A DNA stretch of 64,000 nucleotides from Herbiconiux sp. (GTDB lineage Bacteria; Actinomycetota; Actinomycetes; Actinomycetales; Microbacteriaceae), in the NCBI RefSeq assembly GCF_004297105.1, contig NZ_SCVE01000018.1, positions 138,668 to 202,667 on the forward strand, written 5' to 3'. Within the stretch, counting starts at the first letter, position 1. Each line of letters opens with the position of its first letter. The translations under genes were made by a program, and so were the position numbers. Positions 17,844 through 25,497 of this stretch are shown here, piece after piece. The notes beneath the pieces were generated by a model that worked only from the letters and a program-made list of their open reading frames with translations, ran no database searches and was not told where the DNA came from.

Positions 17844-17849
17844 TTTACG
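17834..17849 (-). promoter_or_regulatory. hairpin holding the rplU TTG start codon
   Basis: Minus strand reads CGTAAA-TTGG-TTTACG: a perfect 6-bp stem whose loop is the TTG start codon plus one base. It could modulate initiation or feedback by bL21; that role is an inference. Confidence 0.5.
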
Positions 17850-18022
17850 TACCTAACTTTTTAGGGGCCCAAAGCGCAATCTGCAACGCCTGGAAGACTT
17901 GGCGACTCGAGAGCTCACATTCTGTCGAACAAGCTCTACGCACACCAGCGGTCAAGCCTATACGATGCGAGGTACCGGGTCAAACCGGCCGAGGCCCTGT
18001 CACGGGTGCCATACTCAGCTGC

Positions 18023-18301
18023 GTGACCGTGTTGATCGACCAGCCGATGTGGCGTGCCCACGGTACCACCTGGGGCCACCTTGTCAGCGACGAATCGCTG
18101 GAAGAACTGCATGAATTCGCGGCGCGTGCAGGATTACCCCCGCGCAGCTTCGACCTCGACCACTACGACGTGCCCGTCGACCGGTACAACGAGCTCGTGG
18201 CGGCGGGGGCGCTGCCCGTGAGCTATCGCGACCTGGTGGTGCGCCTGCGTGCCTCGGGCCTCCGCGTGCGCGGCAAAGACCGCCCGGCCCGCCCCCACTG
18301 A
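18023..18301 (+). CDS. DUF4031 domain-containing protein
   Basis: 92 residues starting at the GTG at 18023: TVLIDQPMWRAHGTTWGHLVSD, then FDLDHYDVP and a VSYRDLVVRLRASGLRVR tail. This matches the short DUF4031 family common in actinobacteria; function unknown. CATACT lies 7 nt before the start and no Shine-Dalgarno is seen, so it may be leaderless. It is divergent from rplU and convergent with the RNase E/G gene. Confidence 0.85.
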   Translation: MTVLIDQPMWRAHGTTWGHLVSDESLEELHEFAARAGLPPRSFDLDHYDVPVDRYNELVAAGALPVSYRDLVVRLRASGLRVRGKDRPARPH

Positions 18302-18318
18302 CCTCACCCAACCCCTCC

Positions 18319-18380
18319 TCGCGAGTCGGCGATTCTGGCCCTAAAGCGTCGCTTATGGGGGCAAGATCGCCGACTCGCGA
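18319..18380. repeat. long palindromic element between convergent genes
   Basis: Perfect 15-bp arms (TCGCGAGTCGGCGAT at 18319-18333 and its complement at 18366-18380) enclose 32 bp that can themselves fold (TAAAGCG and CGCTTA). It lies between the DUF4031 and RNase stops, so it may act as a bidirectional terminator, but its size and nested symmetry resemble a REP/MITE-like element. Confidence 0.6.
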
Positions 18381-18385
18381 AGAGG

Positions 18386-21232
18386 TCAGTTCGTGGGCGG
18401 GGTGTCGATCGGAGCCGAGACCACCGCTGTCGTCGAGACGCGGCGGCTGCGGGAACGGCCCTGGCCGGGCTGCTTGGGCTCGGGGAGCGCATCGAGCACC
18501 GAGTCGAGCAGGTGCGACGCCTCTTCGGGCTTCACGCGAGGGGTGCGCACCGCCTTGGTGACCGGGATGTCGAGGATGGCGATCGCCGGCTCCGGAGCGG
18601 CCGCAGGGGCTGCCACACGACGCGAGGTGCGCGCCGGGCGCTCGGCCTTGGCCTCGGGTACCTCGACCGCCGCAGGGGCGTCCTGAGCCTCGCGTACGAC
18701 GGGCACGGAGACGGATGCCTCGGCGTCGCGGGGTGCGGAATCGGCGGCCTGCTCGGCGGAGGCCGGGGCCTGCTCGGCGGGCGCAGCATCCGGAGTCGCG
18801 TTCGAGACCTCGGTGTTCGCACCCCTGCCACGCGACTTGCGGCGGCGGGACGCCGACTTCTCGGCGGCCACCGGGACGCCCGAGAGAGCCTCGACGGGCT
18901 GATCGACGGCGGTCGACGTGGAGGGGGCCGACGCCGCATCCGGAGTCGACGTGATGTCGGGGACCGAGGCCGCGCCATCGACCGGGGCGTGAGCCGCCGC
19001 GATGGTGGACGCGGCGATCTTGGCCAGGGCGTTCTTCGCGTCATCCGTGATGGCGTGGGTGACTCCGGTGGCGGGGGCGCCCGAGCCGGTCGAACCCGAT
19101 CCGGCGGAACCGCCGTTCGACGAGCCGCCGGTGCCGTTCGACCCCGAGTTGCCTCCGCGGCCGCCACGACGTCCACCGCCGTTGCCGCTGCCGTTCTGGC
19201 TGCGGTCGGACGACGGCGGTCCGCCCACTGAACGGTGCCGCACCACCGGATCGTGATGCACGATGATGCCGCGGCCGGCGCAGTGCTCGCAGGGCTCGGA
19301 GAACGACTCGAGCAGGCCGAGACCGAGCTTCTTGCGCGTCATCTGCACGAGACCGAGCGAGGTGACCTCGGCCACCTGGTGCTTGGTGCGGTCGCGCGAG
19401 AGGCACTCGATCATGCGGCGGAGCACGAGGTCGCGGTTCGACTCGAGCACCATGTCGATGAAGTCGACCACGATGATTCCGCCGATGTCACGGAGCCGCA
19501 GCTGCCGCACGATCTCTTCGGCCGCCTCGAGGTTGTTCTTGGTGACGGTCTCCTCGAGGTTTCCGCCGGAGCCCACGAACTTGCCCGTGTTGACGTCGAC
19601 CACGGTCATGGCCTCGGTGCGGTCGATCACGAGCGAACCACCGGAGGGCAGCCAGACCTTGCGGTCGAGCGCCTTCTCGATCTGCTCGGTGACGCGGTAC
19701 TCGTCGAACGCGTCGCGCTCGCCCTCGTACTTCTCGACGCGGTCGAGGAGGTCGGGGGCAACGGCAGCGAGGTAGTTCTCGATGGTGGCCTGAGCCTCGT
19801 CGCCGGAGATGACGAGCTTGTGGAAGTCCTCGTTGAAGACGTCGCGCACGATCTTGATCAGCAGGTCGGGCTCGGAGTGCAGCAGGTGCGGGCCCTGCTT
19901 GGTCTTCACGAGCTCGCTGATGTGGGCCCACTGCGCGGTGAGTCGGTTGACGTCGAGGGTCAGCTGCTCCTCGGTGGCGCCCTCGGAGGCGGTGCGCACG
20001 ATCACGCCCACGTTCTCGGGCAGCACCTCCTTGAGGATGCGCTTCAGACGAGCGCGCTCGGTATCCGGCAGCTTGCGGGAGATGCCGTTCATCGAGCCGT
20101 TGGGCACGTAGACGAGGTAGCGGCCCGGAAGGCTGACCTGGCTGGTGAGGCGCGCACCCTTGTGGCCCACCGGGTCTTTCGTGACCTGAACGAGCACGGT
20201 GTCGCCCGACTTGAGCGCGAGCTCGATGCGGCGGGGCTGCGACCCCTTGCCCTCGTTGGCCTCGGCGGCGGCGTCCCAGTCGACCTCGCCGGAGTAGAGC
20301 ACGGCGTTGCGGCCGCGGCCGATGTCGACGAAGGCGGCCTCCATGCTCGGCAGCACGTTCTGCACCCGACCGAGGTAGACGTTGCCGATGAGGGAGGCGT
20401 CCTGCGCCTTGGCGACGTAGTGCTCGACGAGCACACCGTCTTCGAGAACGCCGATCTGGATCTTGTCGTTCTTGGCGCGCACGACCATCACGCGGTCGAC
20501 GGCCTCGCGGCGCGCGAGGAACTCGGCCTCGGTGACCACGGGGCGGCGGCGGCCGGCATCGCGGCCGTCGCGGCGGCGCTGCTTCTTGGCCTCGAGGCGG
20601 GTGGAACCCTTGACGCGCTGCGGCTCGGTGATGAGCTCGGGCTCGCGCTCACGCTCGCGGGGAGAACGGACCTTGACGACGGTGTTCGCGGGGTCGTTGT
20701 CGCCCCCGCGGTTCTCCTCGCCGCTGCGTCGGCGGGAGCGCCGGCGCACGTTCGACTCGGCCTGATCGTCACGGTCGCGCGGGTCGCGGTCGAGCGGATC
20801 GCGGTCGTCACGCCCGTCACGGCCGCCGCGGGGCGGCAGGGGCGGGAGGTCGGGCAGATCCGGCGCCTGGAAGATCAGCGAGGTGGTGCTGAGCGGACGC
20901 ACGGGAGGCTTCGCCTCGGCATCGGATGCGGCATCCGGAGCCGTGTGGCTGCCCGTGAACGGTGCCAGGCCGGGCTCGTCGTCGACGAGCTGCGGCGCGA
21001 TGGCGGCCTGCCCGGCGTCTGCGGCAGCCACATCCGGAGCGGCGGGCGAGGACGCATCGGGCGCGACCGGAGCGGTTACGGCCGGTTGCGTCGGGGCCTC
21101 GGGGGCGACCGGAGCCACGGGCTCCGACTTCTTCACCGCTCGGCGGCCGCCGAACAGGCGGGTCTTGCGCCGTGCCGTTCCTTCTCCGTTGTCGGTGTTG
21201 CTTCCATCATTGTGTGAATTTTTCTCCACCAT
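18386..21232 (-). CDS. rne: ribonuclease E/G
   Basis: 948 residues from the ATG at 21232 (AAGGAG 10 nt upstream). Endoribonuclease for mRNA decay and rRNA/tRNA processing. Low-complexity Ala/Pro and Asp/Arg-rich N-terminal region (1 to about 255); catalytic core with S1 domain (NVYLGRVQNVLPSMEAAFVD), 5'-sensor/RNase H-like region, metal-binding Asp in VVDVNTGKFVG and IIVVDFIDM, and the CEHC zinc-link; then a Gly/Ser/Asn-rich and Ala-rich C-terminal region. Both arms are probably disordered scaffolds, as in actinobacterial enzymes. Confidence 0.96.
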   Translation of the reverse strand: MVEKNSHNDGSNTDNGEGTARRKTRLFGGRRAVKKSEPVAPVAPEAPTQPAVTAPVAPDASSPAAPDVAAADAGQAAIAPQLVDDEPGLAPFTGSHTAPDAASDAEAKPPVRPLSTTSLIFQAPDLPDLPPLPPRGGRDGRDDRDPLDRDPRDRDDQAESNVRRRSRRRSGEENRGGDNDPANTVVKVRSPREREREPELITEPQRVKGSTRLEAKKQRRRDGRDAGRRRPVVTEAEFLARREAVDRVMVVRAKNDKIQIGVLEDGVLVEHYVAKAQDASLIGNVYLGRVQNVLPSMEAAFVDIGRGRNAVLYSGEVDWDAAAEANEGKGSQPRRIELALKSGDTVLVQVTKDPVGHKGARLTSQVSLPGRYLVYVPNGSMNGISRKLPDTERARLKRILKEVLPENVGVIVRTASEGATEEQLTLDVNRLTAQWAHISELVKTKQGPHLLHSEPDLLIKIVRDVFNEDFHKLVISGDEAQATIENYLAAVAPDLLDRVEKYEGERDAFDEYRVTEQIEKALDRKVWLPSGGSLVIDRTEAMTVVDVNTGKFVGSGGNLEETVTKNNLEAAEEIVRQLRLRDIGGIIVVDFIDMVLESNRDLVLRRMIECLSRDRTKHQVAEVTSLGLVQMTRKKLGLGLLESFSEPCEHCAGRGIIVHHDPVVRHRSVGGPPSSDRSQNGSGNGGGRRGGRGGNSGSNGTGGSSNGGSAGSGSTGSGAPATGVTHAITDDAKNALAKIAASTIAAAHAPVDGAASVPDITSTPDAASAPSTSTAVDQPVEALSGVPVAAEKSASRRRKSRGRGANTEVSNATPDAAPAEQAPASAEQAADSAPRDAEASVSVPVVREAQDAPAAVEVPEAKAERPARTSRRVAAPAAAPEPAIAILDIPVTKAVRTPRVKPEEASHLLDSVLDALPEPKQPGQGRSRSRRVSTTAVVSAPIDTPPTN

Positions 21233-21530
21233 CTCTGGTGCACTCCTTGCCAGCCGGGGGTCTGCACCCACCGGCAGGTACTCTCACGAGCGAAGCATCG
21301 CGTTCGCGATTTGCTCCGCCAATCTCACTAATGCGCCGGCCCGACAGTGGGTCGAACCTGGTCGCTCTGTCTGGTTCATGTCGGGTCAGGTGTCGCGGTG
21401 CGTGCCGCTCGCTGAGCCGCACATCCGGACGACGAGCCCGAAAAGCCTTCGTTGGCGGTTCACGTGACGGTCACGGGAACCTCATCCGATTATCGCACGC
21501 ATTCCCAGAATGCTCGCGAAGACGCTATGC
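21233..21530. other. intergenic region upstream of rne and VKOR gene
   Basis: About 300 bp between divergent genes. It must contain the rne promoter and 5' leader on the minus strand. I see small inverted repeats (for example around 21295-21315, TCGCGAACGCGA-like) but no riboswitch or tRNA I can name. Confidence 0.4.
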
Positions 21531-21536
21531 AATAAT
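21531..21536 (+). promoter_or_regulatory. -10 box of VKOR-like gene (leaderless layout)
   Basis: AATAAT ends exactly 6 nt before the GTG at 21543; no Shine-Dalgarno in between. Confidence 0.4.
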
Positions 21537-21542
21537 CCGAAC

Positions 21543-22157
21543 GTGCCCGCCGATACCGCAGAATACCGCCGCCCCATCGGCCTTGCCGTCTTCCTCGTCG
21601 TGGCCGGCCTGGTGGGCTGGTACTCGTCGTTCGACCTCACGCTGGAGAAGATCCAGACGCTGATCAACCCCGACTACGTCCCCACCTGCAACATCTCGCC
21701 GCTCGTCACCTGCGGGCCGAACATGGCCAGCTGGCAGGGCTCGCTGTTCGGATTCCCGAACCCCGTGATCGGAGTGGCGGCCTTCGTGGCGCCGATCGTG
21801 GTGGGTGTGGCCATCCTGGCCGGGGCGCGCTTCGCGAAGTGGTTCTGGGTGATCTTCAACCTGGGCTTCGTGCTGGCGCTCGTGTTCGTGATCTGGCTGA
21901 TGTCGCAGAGCATCTTCGTGCTGGGCACGCTCTGCCCCTACTGCATGCTGGTGTGGTCGGTCGTGATCCCGCTGTTCTGGTACGTCACGGCTTTCAACCT
22001 CAAAGAGGGTCACTTCGGCAACCGGGGAGCCAGCCGCGAGATCGCGGCGCTGCTCTATCCGTACATGTGGGTGCTGACGCTGCTCAGCTACCTCGTGATC
22101 GTGGTGCTGGCGCAGGTGCGCCTCGACGCCATCACCTCGATCATCAGCTCCCTCTGA
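21543..22157 (+). CDS. vitamin K epoxide reductase (VKOR) family membrane protein
   Basis: 204 residues from the GTG at 21543. Four to five membrane helices; paired cysteines in CNISPLVTCG and the redox centre CPYC in TLCPYCMLVWS are intact. Bacterial VKOR homologues reoxidise DsbA-like proteins using menaquinone, supporting disulfide formation outside the membrane. No fused thioredoxin domain and no adjacent DsbA gene. An in-frame ATG 33 bp upstream is possible, but the -10 box would lie inside that extension. Confidence 0.92.
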   Translation: MPADTAEYRRPIGLAVFLVVAGLVGWYSSFDLTLEKIQTLINPDYVPTCNISPLVTCGPNMASWQGSLFGFPNPVIGVAAFVAPIVVGVAILAGARFAKWFWVIFNLGFVLALVFVIWLMSQSIFVLGTLCPYCMLVWSVVIPLFWYVTAFNLKEGHFGNRGASREIAALLYPYMWVLTLLSYLVIVVLAQVRLDAITSIISSL

Positions 22158-22181
22158 CCGAGAGCGATACCATGAATAAAA

Positions 22182-22217
22182 CTCAGCTAAAGTACAGCAT
22201 CTTCCCTCGTAGCTGAG
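22182..22217. terminator. hairpin after VKOR gene
   Basis: CTCAGCTA / TAGCTGAG 8-bp arms with a 20-nt loop, in a low-GC stretch. It covers a possible 14-codon frame (22172-22216, MNKTQLKYSIFPRS) that I do not call as a gene. No U-tract. Confidence 0.35.
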
Positions 22218-22237
22218 CTAATCTCATCTCTCCCCGG

Positions 22238-22243
22238 TACCCT
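22238..22243 (+). promoter_or_regulatory. -10-like box (leaderless layout)
   Basis: TACCCT ends exactly 6 nt before the ATG at 22250, with no ribosome site between. Confidence 0.35.
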
Positions 22244-22249
22244 CCGGGC

Positions 22250-22543
22250 ATGAGAGAAATTACTGACAATGATCCGCTCCACAAACCACCTATTCCGTGC
22301 GTTCTCACTCCTGACGGATCAGGCTGTTCCAACGGCGGAGGGCAAGGAGGTGCCGACCCGTGGTCGATAAGCATGTTCTACTCGTCTGGCACCGTGGGTC
22401 ACGATCACCTGTATCAGCGCACCAATGGCGGCAATGTCAGCGCCGATGACGCGAACAAGCTGGCGCGCGCGCTTAACTATCGCGTCTGCATCCCCTCGGC
22501 CCGCCCGGGAGTCAAGGTGAAAGTGGCGGTCTGCCAGGACTGA
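22250..22543 (+). CDS. orphan small protein
   Basis: 97 residues with four Cys (17, 26, 79, 95), a Gly-rich stretch (GSGCSNGGGQGGADPW) and a His/Tyr motif (GHDHLYQRTNGGN). No signal peptide or membrane helix. Base composition is visibly lower in GC than the neighbours, which with the orphan character suggests transfer. It is bracketed by hairpins. I recognise no family. It could pair functionally with the next gene, but only position supports that. Confidence 0.55.
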   Translation: MREITDNDPLHKPPIPCVLTPDGSGCSNGGGQGGADPWSISMFYSSGTVGHDHLYQRTNGGNVSADDANKLARALNYRVCIPSARPGVKVKVAVCQD

Positions 22544-22547
22544 ACAG

Positions 22548-22588
22548 GGCCGCTCCGCTCGTCTGCCCGACAGGTGGGCGGAGCGGCC
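22548..22588. terminator. hairpin after orphan gene
   Basis: GGCCGCTCCGC / GCGGAGCGGCC, 11-bp perfect arms and a 19-nt loop, 4 bp past the stop. No U-tract. Confidence 0.6.
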
Positions 22589-22622
22589 ACGGATTGCACG
22601 AGAGTCACGCCAGGAGACCTCG

Positions 22623-23057
22623 ATGACCTCACGCGAGGAGCCGGCCCTGTCGTATCTGGCGTTCTGCGAAGACATCCTGTGGGTGGCGCACGCGGATCGC
22701 GACAGGGTGGCCGATCGTCTCGGGCAGCCCGAGATCGAGTACGACGTCGGGGACCGTGTGTTCGCGTCGTGGGGCAAGCTCGACGTTGTCTTCGCCCGTG
22801 GGCGGATCCGCAGTCTCACGCTCGCCGGAGGGGCACTTCGCTCCCATGCGGCGCTGAGCGCGCAGGCACGGGAATGGGCGGCTGCCGTGAGCGGCGCAGA
22901 GCAGCTGCGTCGGATTCTCGATGTTGCGGGTGAACGCTATCTCGAGATACCGAGCGGTAGCGAAGAATCCGGCGACTGGACGACGTTCCGGGTCGAGAAC
23001 GGGATGGAGATCGACGTCTCCGATGCTGTGCTCGCCGTCACGTGGCACCGACGCTGA
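22623..23057 (+). CDS. hypothetical protein
   Basis: 144 residues behind a CCAGGAGA ribosome site. A mostly globular, Trp-containing protein (ILWVAHADRDRVADRLG, VFASWGKLDVVFARGRIRSL, GDWTTFRVENGMEIDVSD). No membrane segment, signal or recognised motif. Its size, composition and position after an orphan gene resemble immunity-type or phage-like accessory proteins, but this is speculative. Confidence 0.65.
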   Translation: MTSREEPALSYLAFCEDILWVAHADRDRVADRLGQPEIEYDVGDRVFASWGKLDVVFARGRIRSLTLAGGALRSHAALSAQAREWAAAVSGAEQLRRILDVAGERYLEIPSGSEESGDWTTFRVENGMEIDVSDAVLAVTWHRR

Positions 23058-23085
23058 TCGGCACCCTCCAGCGGATGCGCGCTGT

Positions 23086-23125
23086 CTGACGTTCCGCGCC
23101 GGTCAGGACGGGCGCGGAACGTCAG
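23086..23125. terminator. bidirectional terminator before ndk
   Basis: Perfect 15-bp arms (CTGACGTTCCGCGCC and its complement) with a 10-nt loop, between two convergent genes. Confidence 0.8.
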
Positions 23126-23133
23126 AACGGCAG

Positions 23134-23553
23134 TCAGAACCAGAGGGCGAGTTCGCGGGACGCGGACTCGGGCGAGTCGCTGCCGTGCACGAGGTTCTGC
23201 TGCACGGCGAGGCCCCAGTCGCGCGCGAGGTCGCCTCGAATGGTTCCGGGAGCGGCCGTGGTGGGGTCGGTGGTGCCGGCGAGCGACCGGAAACCCTCGA
23301 TCACGCGGTTGCCTGCGATGCGCAGCGCCACGATGGGGCCCGACTCCATGAACTCGACGAGGGGCTCGTAGAAGGGCTTGCCCTGGTGCTCCTCGTAGTG
23401 CTTGGCGAGCAGCTCGCGGTCGGGCTCGATCAGCTTGATGTCGACGAGCTGGTAGCCCTTCGCCTCGATGCGGCGGAGGATCTCACCGGTCAGGTTGCGG
23501 GCGACGCCGTCGGGCTTGACGAGAACGAGGGTTTCTTCGACGTACGTGGGCAC
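23134..23553 (-). CDS. ndk: nucleoside diphosphate kinase
   Basis: 139 residues. Transfers the gamma phosphate from ATP to NDPs through a phospho-His. EETLVLVKPDGVARNLTG and the active-site His in NLVHGSDSPESA are intact. I chose the GTG at 23553 because GGAAGG lies 6 nt upstream; the ATG at 23559 (two residues longer) would sit directly on that ribosome site. Followed by a strong bidirectional terminator. Confidence 0.95.
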   Translation of the reverse strand: MPTYVEETLVLVKPDGVARNLTGEILRRIEAKGYQLVDIKLIEPDRELLAKHYEEHQGKPFYEPLVEFMESGPIVALRIAGNRVIEGFRSLAGTTDPTTAAPGTIRGDLARDWGLAVQQNLVHGSDSPESASRELALWF

Positions 23554-23632
23554 GATCATCCTTCCGAGGGGCCGCCTCAGGCGGCGCGAATTGTCCGATG
23601 ACACCCTAGCGGGCGAATCCGGCGGGAGACTC

Positions 23633-24007
23633 TCAGGCGTCGCCCTGGGCCTCTTGCGCAGCGGCCCAGGCCGCCTTCTGCCGGTCGATCTGGGCGCCCT
23701 TGACCATGCAGTAGATCCACAGGCCGATGAAGATGGCCGCCACGAAGGCGAGCATCGGCACCAGGAAGCAGGCGGCCACGATGACCGCCTGCAGCACCCA
23801 GCCGAGGGCGTAGCCACGACCGAATCGCATGACGATGAGCGAGGTGGCCAGCAGCAGGGCGCACACCACCGCGCCCCCGCCCAGGGCCAGAGGTGCGGGC
23901 AGCGCCTTCAGCCCGAAGATCACGAGAGCCGCGAAGAACATCACCACCGACTCGAAGACGAGCACGATGGAGGCGAGGCTCTGCCTGACCGATCCTCCGC
24001 CTCTCAC
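23633..24007 (-). CDS. DUF4233 membrane protein
   Basis: 124 residues with four hydrophobic helices (about 10-32, 38-58, 65-85, 86-105) and a charged C-terminal tail. DUF4233 proteins are regularly encoded after folC in actinobacteria; function unknown. The start overlaps the folC stop by 4 bp, so the two are translationally coupled. Confidence 0.88.
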   Translation of the reverse strand: MRGGGSVRQSLASIVLVFESVVMFFAALVIFGLKALPAPLALGGGAVVCALLLATSLIVMRFGRGYALGWVLQAVIVAACFLVPMLAFVAAIFIGLWIYCMVKGAQIDRQKAAWAAAQEAQGDA

Positions 24008-25497
24008 TCGGCACCCTCCTGCTTCCAGCCCTCACGCCCCGCGAGGGTGATGACCTCGCCCACCAGGGTGATCGAGCCGGTGACGAGCACCGCACCCTTC
24101 TCCGATTCTCCCGCGAGAGCTCGTGCCTCGTCGAGAGCGGTGAACAGATCGGGTTCGACCACCACACGATCGGCGCCGACGATGCCCACCACGATCGACG
24201 CCAGCTCATCGGGGTCGATCGCGCGCTCGGACGACGAGCTGGTGATCACGAACTCCGCCACCGCAGGATCGAGGGCGCGGATGATGCCCTCCACGTCTTT
24301 GTCGGCGAGCACCGCCACGACGGCCACCACCTTGTCGAACGTGAAGTACTCCCCCAGCGCTCCGGCCAGCGCGACCGCACCGCCCGGGTTGTGCGCCGCA
24401 TCCACCAGCACCGTGGGCTCGGTGCCCACGAGCTGGAGCCGGCCGGGCGAGGTGGCCGTGGCGAATCCCTCCGTGACGACGTCGTCGACGAGCGCCCGGG
24501 ATCCGCCACCGAGGAAGGACTCGACCGCCGCCACGGCGAGGGCGGCGTTGTGGCCCTGGTGGTTGCCGTACAGCGGCAGGAAGATGTCGCGGTAGGTGCC
24601 CGCGAGGCCCTGGATGCTCACCAGCTGGCCCCCGACGGCCACCGTGGACTCGAGCATCCGGAATCCGTCGCCCTCCACGGCGAAGGTGGCCTCGGAGAGC
24701 TCGGCCGCCCTCTCGAGCTCGACCAGCGCCTCGGCGGACTGCGCGGCACTGACGACCTGCGCGGCCGGCTTGATGATGCCCGACTTGGTGCGCGCGATCT
24801 CGGCCACCGTGTTGCCGAGGCGCGCGGTGTGGTCGAGCGAGATGGGTGCGAAGACGGCCACCTGACCGTCGGCCACGTTGGTGGAGTCCCACTCGCCGCC
24901 CATGCCCACCTCGATCACCGCGACATCCACGGGCGCATCGGCGAAGGAGGCGAAAGCCAGAACGGAGAGCGCCTCGAAGAAGGTGAGGTGCGGCTCGCCC
25001 TCGGCCTCGAGCTCTTTGTCGGCGAGGTCGATGAACGGCTCGATGTCGCGCCAGTTCGCGGCCAGCGCCTCGTTCGAGATGGGACGGCCGTCGATCATGA
25101 TGCGCTCGTTGAGCCGCTCGAGGTGCGGGCTCGTGAAGAGCCCCGTGCGGAGGCCGTAGGCGCGCAGGATGCTCTCGATGATACGGCTCGTCGAGGTCTT
25201 GCCATTGGTGCCCGTGATGTGGATGACGGGGTACGCGCGCTGCGGATCGCCCAGCAGCTCGGCCACCCGGCGGGTGGCGGAGAGCCGGGGCTGAGGCGCC
25301 GCCTCGCCGAGCCGCGCGAGCAGGGCCGCGTAGACCGCGTCACCCTCCTCGAGGAACTCGTCGGGCGCGTCGAGCCCGACATCGTCGAACTCGTTGTCAC
25401 CCCGCCCGACGTACTCGGGAGCGTCGTTCTCGGTGTCGGGATCGTTCGGGTCGTCGGCGGGCGGACCGAAGTCGCCTCCGAAGAACTGGTCAGACAT
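24004..25497 (-). CDS. folC: folylpolyglutamate/dihydrofolate synthase
   Basis: 497 residues. Adds glutamate to folates, and in bifunctional forms makes dihydrofolate from dihydropteroate. P-loop [15 protein letters not shown], the [11 protein letters not shown] motif and the [15 protein letters not shown]-domain motif are intact. An acidic N-terminal extension of about 50 residues precedes the usual start; since the ATG overlaps the ileS stop by 8 bp, I keep it. Operon order ileS-folC-DUF4233. Confidence 0.95.
   Translation of the reverse strand: MSDQFFGGDFGPPADDPNDPDTENDAPEYVGRGDNEFDDVGLDAPDEFLEEGDAVYAALLARLGEAAPQPRLSATRRVAELLGDPQRAYPVIHITGTNGKTSTSRIIESILRAYGLRTGLFTSPHLERLNERIMIDGRPISNEALAANWRDIEPFIDLADKELEAEGEPHLTFFEALSVLAFASFADAPVDVAVIEVGMGGEWDSTNVADGQVAVFAPISLDHTARLGNTVAEIARTKSGIIKPAAQVVSAAQSAEALVELERAAELSEATFAVEGDGFRMLESTVAVGGQLVSIQGLAGTYRDIFLPLYGNHQGHNAALAVAAVESFLGGGSRALVDDVVTEGFATATSPGRLQLVGTEPTVLVDAAHNPGGAVALAGALGEYFTFDKVVAVVAVLADKDVEGIIRALDPAVAEFVITSSSSERAIDPDELASIVVGIVGADRVVVEPDLFTALDEARALAGESEKGAVLVTGSITLVGEVITLAGREGWKQEGAE

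Noticed and set aside
19235..21217. Long open frame opposite rne
   Set aside because: Antisense shadow of the RNase gene with Leu/Val/Gly/Asp/His-rich composition typical of such frames.
22172..22216. 14-codon reading frame after the VKOR gene
   Set aside because: Lies within a hairpin, has no ribosome site and is too short to support without conservation data.
23560..23817. Longer ndk start
   Set aside because: Extension is antisense-like low-complexity sequence over the DUF4233 gene; NDK length and ribosome site fit the start at 23553.
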